A DNA stretch of 64,000 nucleotides, taken from NCBI RefSeq assembly GCF_003968655.1, contig NZ_RXYK01000008.1, positions 1 to 64,000 on the forward strand, in the 5' to 3' direction. Source of the stretch: Chlorobium phaeovibrioides. GTDB lineage: Bacteria > Bacteroidota > Chlorobiia > Chlorobiales > Chlorobiaceae. The notes under the pieces were generated by a model. The model was not told where the DNA came from, did no database searches, and saw only the letters and a program-made list of their open reading frames with translations. The translations under genes and the position numbers were made by a program. This document shows, one piece after another, positions 39,201 through 48,200 of the stretch (its first letter is position 1; every line of letters begins with the position of its first letter).

Positions 39201-39557
39201 TCAGAACGGAGCATCTCCGTCGTCATAACCCGAAGGACCCGGTTCATAACCCTCTTCAGCCGCACTATAGCGCTCACCGCCGCCACCCGTTCCACCGGCA
39301 GACTCCACCTTCCACGCCTTCACATCGGTATACCACCGGCCATTAAACTCCCTGCTCTCAAGGTCAAAAGAGACCCGTAACTGCGTTCCCATCTGCAGCA
39401 GCGACCGGTCAACCTTATCCCCCCAAATGGAGACACACACTTTTTTGGGAAACTTTCCATCCATCTCCACCACAACATCCTGCTTCTTCCATACACCGTT
39501 TTTCCCGTTCCCCGTCTGCTCCGGCAGCACCGCAACCAATTTCCCTGTCAGCTCCAT
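39201..39557 (-). CDS. DUF3127 family protein (OB-fold-like)
   Basis: 118 aa. The pattern MELTGKLVAVLPEQTGNGKNGVWKKQDVVVEMDGKFPKKVCVSIWGDKVD...LRVSFDLESREFNGRWYTDVKAWKVE is typical of DUF3127, which is related in form to single-strand nucleic acid-binding OB folds and often encoded in mobile elements or Bacteroidetes. A disordered Gly/Pro/acidic tail ending GDDAPF, like SSB acidic tails. Function inferred only from form. Confidence 0.8.
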   Translation of the reverse strand: MELTGKLVAVLPEQTGNGKNGVWKKQDVVVEMDGKFPKKVCVSIWGDKVDRSLLQMGTQLRVSFDLESREFNGRWYTDVKAWKVESAGGTGGGGERYSAAEEGYEPGPSGYDDGDAPF

Positions 39558-39693
39558 ACTATTTTTTCCCCGTCATAAGAATTAATCAATCTACCCCGCC
39601 CACCCGGGCAGCACCTGTCAGATCAAATATAACACTTCATTCGCCCCGCTCCCCGTAGCACCAAAACTTTCCGCAGAACAGCATGAACCCGGC

Positions 39694-40296
39694 TCACATT
39701 TTTTTCGGATGTACCCGCTGCTCCATCACCCTCTCCGACAGCATGTCCATACAGCACGCCATCCCCTCCGGACTCTTCTCATACGAAAGAGCGGAATCCT
39801 GATGAAACCCCAGCCTTACCGCCTCATCAATAGCAGCAAGATCTGCACTGAGGAAAATGAACGCCCACCCCGCATCACTCTTCTCTTTTATCATCTTCTC
39901 CACCTGCTCTTTGCTGAACTCTTCGCTTGAGTTTTCCTGCCCGTCAGTCACAACCGCAACAACAACCCTCTCCGGCCGCTCACCCTCTTCAAGCTTTCCG
40001 ATGCTCGCATCAATATCATTGATCCCCCTGCCCAGCGCATCGAGCAAAGGAGTGCCACCACGGGGAACATAGGTCTCACGGCCAAGCGGAGGAACATCCC
40101 CGATTGCCATAAACACCCGAAGAACCTCATAAGGATTACCCGAATCGAACTGCACAAGCGTAAGGGTAGCCTCCCCCGGCGCCTCCCTCTGCTTTTCCAG
40201 AAAAGCATTCACTCCGCCAATTGTGTCGTCACGAATGCTCGCCATTGAGCCCGAGCGGTCAAGAATGACCGTAATGTGCGTATATCCCTTTTTCAT
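39694..40296 (-). CDS. von Willebrand factor A domain protein
   Basis: 200 aa. A metal-binding MIDAS motif DRSGSM near residue 14, threonine in GGTPLLDALG and aspartate in VVTDGQENSS complete it. Start at 40296 has AGGAG five bases upstream; the frame upstream to 40350 is not needed. No signal or membrane segment: a stand-alone cytosolic VWA, as in YfbK/phage-type VWA. Divergent from the XRE regulator. Confidence 0.82.
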   Translation of the reverse strand: MKKGYTHITVILDRSGSMASIRDDTIGGVNAFLEKQREAPGEATLTLVQFDSGNPYEVLRVFMAIGDVPPLGRETYVPRGGTPLLDALGRGINDIDASIGKLEEGERPERVVVAVVTDGQENSSEEFSKEQVEKMIKEKSDAGWAFIFLSADLAAIDEAVRLGFHQDSALSYEKSPEGMACCMDMLSERVMEQRVHPKKM

Positions 40297-40448
40297 TGCC
40301 TCTCCTGTTGGTTTCATTGAAATCTCCCCATCCGCAATCAACCCGCCCATAACTCCTCCATTGTTGTTATTTTAGAGGAATACTCCGCCTTACCGCCGAA
40401 CCAGCCAGAACCCGGGCTGAAACAGACGGTTCGCATTCAGAACATCAC

Positions 40449-40477
40449 TTGTTCTATTATAGAACATATCGTATAAT
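40449..40477 (+). promoter_or_regulatory. promoter and overlapping operator of the XRE-family gene
   Basis: TTGTTC (40449-40454), 17-bp spacer, TATAAT (40472-40477). The perfect dyad TGTTCTATTATAGAACA (40450-40466) overlaps the -35, so a bound regulator would block polymerase. TSS expected at about 40484-40485, the A of the start codon itself: the mRNA is predicted leaderless. Confidence 0.7.
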
Positions 40478-40484
40478 AAAGCAA

Positions 40485-41117
40485 ATGACAAACGAACAAA
40501 TCGGACTCAGGATAAAAGAACTCCGCAGCCAGAAAGGGCTGTCGCAGGAAGAGCTCGCCAGGAGGGTAGAGCTGCCGAGAACCGCTGTCACAAAAATTGA
40601 GTCGGGGAGCCAGGAGCTGCGCTTCCGCGAACTGGAAAAGTTTGCCGAAGCGCTCGGCACCCCGATCAGTGAACTGGTAGAAAAGCCGCACGAAAGCCCC
40701 GCATCTGTCATGTGCATGAGCAGCACCTTCATGGACAACTCATTCATGATGACCTCTGAAAGCAGCGAGGAATACAAAGCATCAAACACCCGGCTCCGCA
40801 CAATGCTGCTCTTCATCCTCCAGCGCACCGCCGGAAACCCCGAAATGGACGACAGGCGCATTGCAGACACAATCCTGACTGCCGACCGCCTCCACCGTGA
40901 AGCCTACGGTCACACAATATCCAGACTCACCCACACAAGCCGCCCTGAACTAGAACATGCGATACAGGAAACCATCAATGAGATGATAGAAAAGAATGAA
41001 CTCACGCCAGTCACCAGCAACCGCTCAACCACCCCGCGGTACCTGCCGGAAACGCAGCCCGACCTTCAGCTAATCACTGCCGCCGAATATATCATGATGG
41101 AAAAAGCCATCCTCTAA
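40485..41117 (+). CDS. XRE-family regulator with Panacea-like C-terminal domain
   Basis: 210 aa. N-terminal helix-turn-helix (IGLRIKELRSQKGLSQEELARRVELPRTAVTKIESGSQELRFRELEKFAEALGTPISELVE). The C-terminal half (~105-210) has LLFILQRTAGNPEMDDRRIADTILTADRLHREAYGHTISRLTHT and ends LITAAEYIMMEKAIL, resembling the Panacea (DUF4065/SocA-like) domain of antitoxins that chaperone toxins. Start at 40485; the promoter places the TSS at the ATG, as in phage repressors. The dyad in the promoter suggests autorepression. A DEDDh exonuclease gene follows 31 bp downstream. Confidence 0.72.
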   Translation: MTNEQIGLRIKELRSQKGLSQEELARRVELPRTAVTKIESGSQELRFRELEKFAEALGTPISELVEKPHESPASVMCMSSTFMDNSFMMTSESSEEYKASNTRLRTMLLFILQRTAGNPEMDDRRIADTILTADRLHREAYGHTISRLTHTSRPELEHAIQETINEMIEKNELTPVTSNRSTTPRYLPETQPDLQLITAAEYIMMEKAIL

Positions 41118-41148
41118 CACCTCCAGCAATCTAAACGACGCCACCAGC

Positions 41149-41733
41149 ATGAAAAAAGTCCTATGGTTTGACCTCGAAACAACCGGCATAGACCCCGAGC
41201 GTAACGGCATCATCCAATTCGCCGGCCTCGCTGAAATTGACGGAGCAGTAGTTGAGTCCTTCGAAATCAAGATGCAGCCGCACGAAGGGGCACAGATAGA
41301 CGACGAAGCCCTTGAAGTCACCGGCTTCACCAGGGAGGCAATACGCACCTTCACCCCGCACGCCGAAGCCTACCGCCAGATCGATGACTTTCTTGCACGC
41401 CATGTATCCCGCTTCGACCGGAACGACAAATTCTACCCCGCAGGCTACAATGTCCGCTTCGACCTGGAATTCCTCAGCCGGATGTTCAAACGCTTCGACC
41501 AATACGGCCTTGGCTCCTTCACCAACTGGAGAATGCTTGACCCACAGCCAATCCTGAACCTGATGGACTACATGGGAAGAATATCGCTCCCCAACCACCG
41601 CCTCCAGACCGCCTGCGACCACTTCGGAGTAAAGCTGGAAAACGCCCACGACGCACTAGCCGACATCACCGCCACAAGAGCACTGATGCAGCGACTGCTG
41701 GAGCATGTATCAATCGACAGCATGCATCATTGA
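41149..41733 (+). CDS. DEDDh-family 3'-5' exonuclease
   Basis: 194 aa. Catalytic DEDDh residues: D and E in LWFDLETTGIDP (the DxE motif I), D in NVRFDLEFLSRMF (motif II), and HD plus D in ENAHDALADITATRALM (motif III with His). Length fits DnaQ/RNase T-type stand-alone nucleases. It follows the XRE-Panacea gene by 31 bp and is probably cotranscribed. Whether it is a DNA-repair nuclease or an effector is open. Confidence 0.9.
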   Translation: MKKVLWFDLETTGIDPERNGIIQFAGLAEIDGAVVESFEIKMQPHEGAQIDDEALEVTGFTREAIRTFTPHAEAYRQIDDFLARHVSRFDRNDKFYPAGYNVRFDLEFLSRMFKRFDQYGLGSFTNWRMLDPQPILNLMDYMGRISLPNHRLQTACDHFGVKLENAHDALADITATRALMQRLLEHVSIDSMHH

Positions 41734-42245
41734 CCCTCGACATTGAAAATGCCGAGGCATAATCAATACATCCCGCAAACGGTTCCCCATCCCGGGCCGG
41801 AATGGAGTTTTCGCCACTCTCCGACTAAAGGAGAAATACACGAACCCATCATGCCGTTTTCCCTGCGATTTCAAGCCGCACCATCTCTCCTTTCCGGAAA
41901 TCCGCTTGATTTTTTCCTCGCTGAAGTGGACCCCACCAAGGAGACAGAACAGGGACAGAGTTTAAGCTGGTAACCAGCTGATTATGCAGCGGATAGGCGC
42001 CGTCCGGCTTTTGAAGTGACCGATTAAGGGGATATACGCAACTGAACAGTTACCAACTTAAACCGCTGTCTAAAAATCGGGCGCCACGGCAGGGCTCGCC
42101 CCCCCAAGAGCAGTAGGCGGTTTGGCGGTGGCGGGCTCATTTGAGAATTGATGCATTTATTTAATGTATAGGACAGCCGTTGTCCCATCCACCCCCCTAC
42201 TATTCCATCAATAACACATGTGTCAGCTGTGCCGTTCTTTGCGTA
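41734..42245. other. intergenic region
   Basis: About 510 bp with no supported intact gene. It carries a possible maturase scrap (see 41920-41970) and GC-rich repeats such as the run GGGCGCCACGGCAGGGC. I found no domain V of a group II intron, so no intact intron. Confidence 0.5.
41916..41971 (+). pseudogene. possible remnant of a group II intron maturase N-terminus
   Basis: The open frame ending at 41971 encodes ...AEVDPTKETEQGQSLSW then stop. The string VEPTKETxQxQSLSW is typical of the N-terminal 40 residues of many group II intron reverse transcriptase/maturases, just before WxPSVWTERML. Here it stops straight away; none of the RT domains follow. Either a deletion scar of an intron or coincidence; a search is required. 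Confidence 0.3.
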
Positions 42246-42275
42246 CGCAGCCTTCTTCGGTTGGCTGCGCTTTTT
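42246..42275 (+). terminator. hairpin with T-tail just before the PEGA lipoprotein gene
   Basis: CGCAGCC (42246-42252), 10-nt loop, GGCTGCG (42263-42269), then C and TTTTT. It ends 21 bp before the ATG, so it either ends an upstream transcript or works as an attenuator in the lipoprotein mRNA leader. Confidence 0.6.
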
Positions 42276-42296
42276 AAACTCATAACCACCATCATC

Positions 42297-42773
42297 ATGA
42301 AAAGAACAATCATTACAGCATTACTGCTGGGCTTTATCGCACCGTGTTTTTCGGGATGCGCAACCATCATGGATGGTTCTTCGCAGAATCTCAGCATTTC
42401 CAGCACGCCGACCGGAGCAGGTGTTACGGTTGACGGCAGAAATATCGGCACGACTCCCCTTACCGTTGATTTGAAGAGAAAGGACAACCATACGGTAAAG
42501 ATTGCGCTTGCCGGTCATTATCCGTATGAAATGACCATCACGAAAAAATCAAACGGATGGGTATGGGGCAATATCGTCTTCGGCGGATTGGTCGGATTGG
42601 CTGTGGACGCCATCAGCGGCTCGATGTACAAGCTGAACCCGGAGCAGCTCAATGCTGAACTCCGCAAGTCTGATCGTGCTTCTGTCACGGTGCAGGATAA
42701 CACCATTGTTGTTGCCCTCACACGGACTCCGGATCAGTCCTGGGAAAAGATCGGCGAACTCAAGCAGATGTAA
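42297..42773 (+). CDS. PEGA-domain lipoprotein
   Basis: 158 aa. Signal and lipobox FIAPCFSGCATIMDG. Residues ~30-75 form a PEGA domain (QNLSISSTPTGAGVTVDGRNIGTTPLTVDLKRKDNHTVKIALAGHYPYEMTI). A short Gly-rich hydrophobic hairpin follows (GWVWGNIVFGGLVGLAVDAISGSMYKL), as in small lipoproteins of this kind. Start at 42297; no clear ribosome-binding site between the preceding hairpin and the ATG. Ends in a strong terminator. Function unknown; PEGA often binds cell-surface components. Confidence 0.8.
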   Translation: MKRTIITALLLGFIAPCFSGCATIMDGSSQNLSISSTPTGAGVTVDGRNIGTTPLTVDLKRKDNHTVKIALAGHYPYEMTITKKSNGWVWGNIVFGGLVGLAVDAISGSMYKLNPEQLNAELRKSDRASVTVQDNTIVVALTRTPDQSWEKIGELKQM

Positions 42774-42794
42774 CCCTGTGGGCCGATGTGCATC

Positions 42795-42820
42795 AAAAAG
42801 GAGCCTTCGGGCTCCTTTTT
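42795..42820. terminator. bidirectional terminator
   Basis: AAAAAGGAGCC-TTCG-GGCTCCTTTTT, a perfect 11-bp stem with A- and T-ends, between the convergent PEGA lipoprotein and 181-aa protein genes. Works in both directions. Confidence 0.9.
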
Positions 42821-42878
42821 GCATGTCACTGCAATCACTCCTGAAGGGGAGGACATGTTGCCCGAATGCTAAAATCAA

Positions 42879-43424
42879 TTAGATGATCCTGTAACGAGAG
42901 CGCACAGCCGCCACATAGCATTCCAATTTCTCAATATGGCCAAGCTCAGACCTGAGCTCGAGAATATACTTGAGGTAGCCCATCCGCGCTGAAAGGGAAT
43001 TCATCATGAACCCGCGCCCCATCGACATATTCTCCTTCATCGCAACGGCATGGGCATCGTATTCACCCTGCAGTGCCTGAAGTTCTTCACGCACGGCGCC
43101 CTCCGCCACAACATTCACCATTTCCCGGATCTTCCCGAAACTCTTGAGAGCATCATCATATGCCGTAAGATCCTTTGAGCAGCCGCACCCTTTCCGGTAG
43201 TAGAACCCGTTCTGTTCGGGATTCCGGGAGCGGCCAAGTATCTCCTCCATCTCCAGAACAGTTTTCGCAAACCCGTAGAGCGCCGGACGCCCATAAGTTC
43301 TGTAAGGAGCTCCCTCAGCTGCCAGCCTTCGGGCAATGCTCACGACCTTATGAAGCGCCTCGCGCCTCCCGGGCACATCACTGCCTGAGAAAATCCCGTC
43401 CGTGTTTTCTTCATTGTTTCCCAT
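42879..43424 (-). CDS. conserved helical protein of unknown function
   Basis: 181 aa. Start at 43424 with perfect AGGAGG. All-helical by composition: VPGRREALHKVVSIARRLAAEG, YGFAKTVLEMEEILGR, and a long helix GAVREELQALQGEYDAHAVAMKENMSMGRGFM. A cluster GCGCSKD near residue 80 has two cysteines separated by one Gly. The leader has a strong hairpin (43452-43472). I recognise no family. Confidence 0.55.
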   Translation of the reverse strand: MGNNEENTDGIFSGSDVPGRREALHKVVSIARRLAAEGAPYRTYGRPALYGFAKTVLEMEEILGRSRNPEQNGFYYRKGCGCSKDLTAYDDALKSFGKIREMVNVVAEGAVREELQALQGEYDAHAVAMKENMSMGRGFMMNSLSARMGYLKYILELRSELGHIEKLECYVAAVRSRYRII

Positions 43425-43451
43425 TGTGTTTTCCTCCTGTGGATTGGTGGT

Positions 43452-43472
43452 ATGGCCTGCGTTGCAGGCCAT
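43452..43472 (-). other. hairpin in the leader of the 181-aa protein gene
   Basis: ATGGCCTGC-GTT-GCAGGCCAT, a perfect 9-bp stem ending 28 bp before the start codon. It could affect mRNA stability or be a protein target; no T-tail. Confidence 0.5.
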
Positions 43473-43574
43473 GGAGGAAACCAGGGACTACGACGCTTTA
43501 GCGATGTTCTTTAAAGTCGCCCGCAAGTTGTAGTGGTTAAATCAGCGACTGTACTGCAAAAGCAACATATGGAG

Positions 43575-44030
43575 TCAACCCGGAAGCAGATACCGCACCA
43601 CGGACTCCCAATCGGGATACAACGAACTCCTGAAATGAATCACCTCGCCATTGAACCTCTCGACCCCTCTTTTTGTGGGCCTGTCATCCACAAGATAGTC
43701 CCCATGGTTCAGGTTCTTGTGGTGGCTCAGAATCAGCCGCTTTTCTACCGGCTTGCCCAGATGCTCCTTCACCCACAGCAGTTTGTCGGACCACGCTGAA
43801 GGGTTGTTCCACGGCGCAGTGGACAGGATGTAGGTATCAAAAACTTCAGCAAGCTGGCGGAACGCCTCCACTCCCCCCGGCATCGGGTCCATCAGTGAAA
43901 ATATCCCTGGCGTATCGTCATAATTATCCCTGTATGCCTCCCGCTTGCCGATGGGCAGGCGGTCGATGCCGGACTGGAAATCCACAAGGGTTCCATCAAG
44001 ATCCAGATAGAGAACTTTCTTCATATACAT
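43575..44030 (-). CDS. 5'-nucleotidase, HAD-like (deoxyribonucleotidase type)
   Basis: 151 aa. HAD motif I LYLDLDGTLVDFQSG, motif II STAPWNN (Ser/Thr), and motif III in HHKNLNHGDYLVDDRPTKRG, all features of the 5'(3')-deoxyribonucleotidase group (NT5C). Hydrolyses (d)NMPs. Start at 44030 or 44024 (MYMKKVLYLD); the TTG overlap with the upstream gene is unlikely. Located behind the Cys-rich gene on the same strand. Confidence 0.85.
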   Translation of the reverse strand: MYMKKVLYLDLDGTLVDFQSGIDRLPIGKREAYRDNYDDTPGIFSLMDPMPGGVEAFRQLAEVFDTYILSTAPWNNPSAWSDKLLWVKEHLGKPVEKRLILSHHKNLNHGDYLVDDRPTKRGVERFNGEVIHFRSSLYPDWESVVRYLLPG

Positions 44031-44062
44031 AGCAGAATGAGTTGTTGAAAAAGTGGCATGAT

Positions 44063-44437
44063 TCAAGAGACCAGCCCCGTCTCAACCACCTTCATCGGTC
44101 CCTCTCCGCAGGACGGGCAGGGCCGACCGTCCAGATCGTAAAAAAATCTCCCCACGGAAGAACCGCACAAGGCACATCCGACACGATCAACCTGAGAATC
44201 AAGCTCCGACACGCCGGAACACCTGAAACAGAGCCACTGGTGCTGCCGGCCCGTCCGGCGTTTTACTATATCCACACCGGCATCCTTTCCGAGCACCGCC
44301 TCAATCGCCTTATGCTCCAAAGGATGCATGCACCGTACCCTCGTTCCGTCATCATCGACGACATACATCGACCCTTCACGGGCAAAGGTTCCGGGGCTGA
44401 AAAGGCAGCTGCTGCATGTAACATCGAATATCAGCAT
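44063..44437 (-). CDS. small protein with several CxxC zinc-ribbon-like motifs
   Basis: 124 aa. Cysteine pairs: CSSC (8,11), CFRC, CALC and CPSC, spaced as two or more zinc knuckles. A basic/His stretch lies between (HPLEHKAIEAVLG, VKRRTGRQHQWLCFRCSG). Probably a zinc-binding nucleic acid or protein adaptor. Function unknown; it is 25 bases or so upstream of the nucleotidase gene. Confidence 0.55.
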   Translation of the reverse strand: MLIFDVTCSSCLFSPGTFAREGSMYVVDDDGTRVRCMHPLEHKAIEAVLGKDAGVDIVKRRTGRQHQWLCFRCSGVSELDSQVDRVGCALCGSSVGRFFYDLDGRPCPSCGEGPMKVVETGLVS

Positions 44438-44486
44438 GGTTCACCATGTTCGCGCAACAGTGAGAGCGGATCCGTTGTCGCTCCCA

Positions 44487-44975
44487 TCAGTGCTGTTCCT
44501 CCCCCGACCACAACAGTACTTCGCCGCTGAACCCTCCTTTTGAGGCACTTCCAAGGAACAATCGTTCGCCCATGGATGCAGAGTAAATGGTCACCTGCGG
44601 TTGGAGAAGGAAATCGGAATCAAGGATCATGTCGTACTCGTCGATTTTCACCCCCTCATGCGGAAGGACATTCAGATAGACATGCCCGCCGTCTTCAGGA
44701 GAATCGACAGTAACAACATCGTCATCGCAGGTCTGGAACCCCCCTGTTGCATAACTCACCCTGTCGATGACCTCCTCCGAATCATTCACGAAGTAGAGTT
44801 CGTCGTCGTCCGACACATAAAAACGATAGAGCGGAACCCTCGTTTCTTTGGGAGGAACCGAAGACGGCCATATGTAGTGCCGTCCAGAATGGGCCTCATA
44901 ATCAGCACGCCGTTCGGCTTCATCGTAACAATTAATTTGAGGAGGATTCTGGATGCGTTTGTGTTCAAATGTCAT
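44487..44975 (-). CDS. protein of unknown function
   Basis: 162 aa. Start 44975 with AAGGAG nine bases upstream (44981 gives a spacing too short). Soluble and acidic; pattern of short beta strands (ETRVPLYRFYVSDDDELYFVNDSEEVIDRVSYATGGFQT) and Asp-rich stretches. No family recognised. The cysteine-rich gene starts 49 bp after its stop, so these minus-strand genes may form a unit. Confidence 0.5.
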   Translation of the reverse strand: MTFEHKRIQNPPQINCYDEAERRADYEAHSGRHYIWPSSVPPKETRVPLYRFYVSDDDELYFVNDSEEVIDRVSYATGGFQTCDDDVVTVDSPEDGGHVYLNVLPHEGVKIDEYDMILDSDFLLQPQVTIYSASMGERLFLGSASKGGFSGEVLLWSGEEQH

Positions 44976-45278
44976 GGGCATGGACTCCTTCATCAGTTCA
45001 ATTCATCAAGCCATCCTTGCCATGAAGGCGGGGACGGGGCAGGGCGACAACATTGCATCGTACAACCCTTACCATACTCAATGTATGCCCGGCACTCAGA
45101 CAAAGGCTGTCCGAGTAAAGACAGAACAGCAATAATCAGAAAGGAAACTGCGGTTGAAAATCAATCCAATATCGCATCTTCCACTAGTCGATCTCTGAGA
45201 TATGAGGAGTAGGTCAGCACAACCATCCAAGATGTTCAGAAGCTCAATCACAGAAAATGTGATGGCCTGTGCATATCT
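44976..45278. other. intergenic region with a hairpin
   Basis: About 300 bp. One hairpin, CTCAGACA-AAGGC-TGTCCGAG (45095-45115, one G-T pair), lies 160 bp past the histidine kinase stop without T-tail. No gene seen. Confidence 0.5.
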
Positions 45279-48200
45279 TCATTCAGTAACCCGAGACTGG
45301 ACGACGACCTCGTCAGCCGCTTCTTCCGCTCTCTTCAGCAATACGGTAAACTGACTCCCCCGGTCCAGTTCGCTCTGCACTCCGATGCTCCCCTCCTGCA
45401 TTTCGACAATATCCTTGACAATGGCCAGACCGAGTCCGGTGCCCTCGATTTGCAAAGCACTAGGAACGCTCCGGTAGAATCGATCGAAGATCTTTTCGTG
45501 ATCCGATGCGGCTATACCAATGCCCGTATCATCAACCGTAATAGAAACCATCTCTTCCGCCCCCGAGATACTGACCTTCACCCGACCACCCTTCGGAGTG
45601 AACTTCAACGCGTTGCCAAGAAGATTCATCATGACCTGCTTGAAGGAGTCCTGGTCAAAAACGACACGGTGTTCCCTGTCCGGTTTCTCTTCAACAAGCT
45701 CAATCCCTTTCTCCTCAGCCTGCCGTCTCAGGATGGCAACAACGGCCGAAACAGGCTTTACGGGGTCAAAGATTTGACTGCTGTACTTCGCCTTGCCGCT
45801 GTCAATGCGCGAAATGGTGAGAATATCCTCGATAAGACTTGAAAGCCGGACGCTCTCGTCATGGATGATTGAGGTGAACTCAAGACGGGTTGCAGGGTCC
45901 AGCGAGCCGCTTTCTTTGAGCAATGTGCTGGAAAAGCCAAGGATGGAAAACAGCGGAGTCCTGAGCTCATGAGAGACGCTGGAAATAAAATCGTTTTTGA
46001 GGCGGATGTTTTCCTGGATCTGACATTCATGTTTTTTCTGCTCACTGATATCGCGCATGGTGCCGACTATTTTCATCAAGCCGTCAGGTACACCCTTGAT
46101 GAGGCTGATTGCCAGTGATACGGTAATTGACTCACCGCTCTTCGTGAGGAAATGGGCCTCGAAGTCCCTGAGGCTGCCCCTATCAACCAATGCGCTGATC
46201 AAGCGGTCCCTTTCTTCCGGATTAACATAATAATCGAGCGACTGGCGGTGCAGGATTTCGTCTCTTGTATAGCCGAAAGAACTGATGGAGGGGCTGATCT
46301 CCTCAATCGTACCCGTGGCAAGATTTACTTCAACATAGACATCCTGAATGCTCTCGAAAATCGCACGGTACTTTGCTTCCCGTTCCCGAATCTGCTGCGC
46401 TGACTTTTCACGGTTCAGGGATCCGAAAATAATATCACTTGCTAGTTGCAGGAGGGGTATATGATCTTCATGAATGTTTAGAACTGAACTATTGACCCAG
46501 TCCAGCCCCAGAAATCCTCCTGAGAAACCGGCGGTCGAAACCGGCACGGCAACGAGAGAGCGGATGTCTTGGTGCTCAAGGGATTCCTTTTCCAGCTTCG
46601 CCTCCACGGGAAGAGCCGAAACATCCGGGATAAAAATCGGTTCATGCCTTTTGATGCGCTCCATCCACCACGGAAACTCGTCAACAGCAAGCTGCTGCAA
46701 CCCGTGTTTCTTCGCCGCCACACCTGCCGCACACCACTCGTAAGTATTGCTGACCATCATCCCGTCATCCGTGAACTGGAAGATATAGCAACGGTCAGCC
46801 TTGGTAAATGATCCGACAAGTCCCAGAACATGCTCAATACTCTCATCCAGCACTTCACCAACCGGGGTCATGAGATACGCTGAGACATTGGCTAGCAGGC
46901 CCTGAACACCATGCTTTGCCATCAGTTGCTGGTTGGTTGCCATCAACTGCTGCTCACTGGCCTGCAGCTGCTGGTTTGCCGCCATCAACTGCTGCTCACT
47001 GGCCTGCAGCTGCTGGTTTGCCGCCATCAACTGCTGCTCACTGGCCTGCAGCTGCTGGTTTGCGAGGCGGATTGCCTGCTCAGCCTCCTTACTTTCAGTG
47101 ATATCACGGAATACCCCCATCAGACAGGGTCTGTCACCGAAGAGAACTCCTGATGCTACAATGCTGACAGGGATGCGGCTTCCCGCTGCGGTAATGACCT
47201 CCGACTCGACCACCCGCTGCACTCCTCTCGACTGCCGCTCAAATCCCTGCAGCGTCTCATCAAGCACATCGGCAGGATGAAGGGAATGAAGCGTACGAAG
47301 CTTGAGGTCAGCAACACCGACACCCGTCATCTCCTCTGCCGCATGGTTACAATGCACGATTCTCTTCGTTTCCACATCAGCAACCACGATGGCGTCGGGA
47401 ATGCCCTCATACAGTGCATTAAGCTGCGCTACGCTGGCGGCCAGTTCATCTTCAAGGTGCCTGCGCTTCGTGATGTCATAGTTGGCGCCAATCATCTTCA
47501 GCGGCGTTCCTGCTTCATCATACAGGACAACCGCGCTGGCTTTGATATGATGGACATCTCCTGATGGATGGACGACCCGGAACTCAGTGTCAAAAGGCTT
47601 TCCACCCCCAATCGCATCACGGAGTTCACCAACCGAACGATCCATGTCATCAGGATGAAGGCCCTGCTCCCAAGCCTCATATGCCCCGGAAAATCGATCA
47701 GGCTCAATGCCGTAAAGCCGGTACATCCAGTCGTCCCATACGAGCAAACTGCCGGCGATGTCATATTCCCAGATTCCTATTCCTGCACTGTCAACGGCAG
47801 CCTTCATGCGGCTGGACAGTTCCCGGTTTTCATTATCTAGTCGTTCAAGGTCGCGGGCCATCATCCGCTCTTCTGTGATATCGCGATCCAGTCCTGAGTA
47901 CCCGGCAAAGGCCCCGTTGTCGTCATAGATCGGAATACCGGTGGTAAGCAGGGTTATCAGCCGGCCGTCCTTGTGGATATTGATGTTTTCAATGGCATGA
48001 ATCGGCTGCCGGCTCTCGACAAGCGATCCAAAAATCCCGCTGACGCGTACCGCCTCTTCTGGAGGCATGAATGCAAAGGGTGGCTTTCCGAGCAGTTCCT
48101 CCGGCTCATATCCCAGAGACTCTTTGACCTTAGAGCCAACACTGATATAGTTACCCTGCACATCAACCTGCCAGAGCCAGTCACTTAGGGTTTCATGCAA

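Noticed and set aside
44953-45135. 60-codon frame upstream of the 162-aa unknown protein gene
   Set aside because: Overlaps that gene in antisense and lacks any support.
46939-47063. Regular repeats that might be read as a CRISPR array
   Set aside because: Units are contiguous with no spacers and encode an in-frame protein motif.
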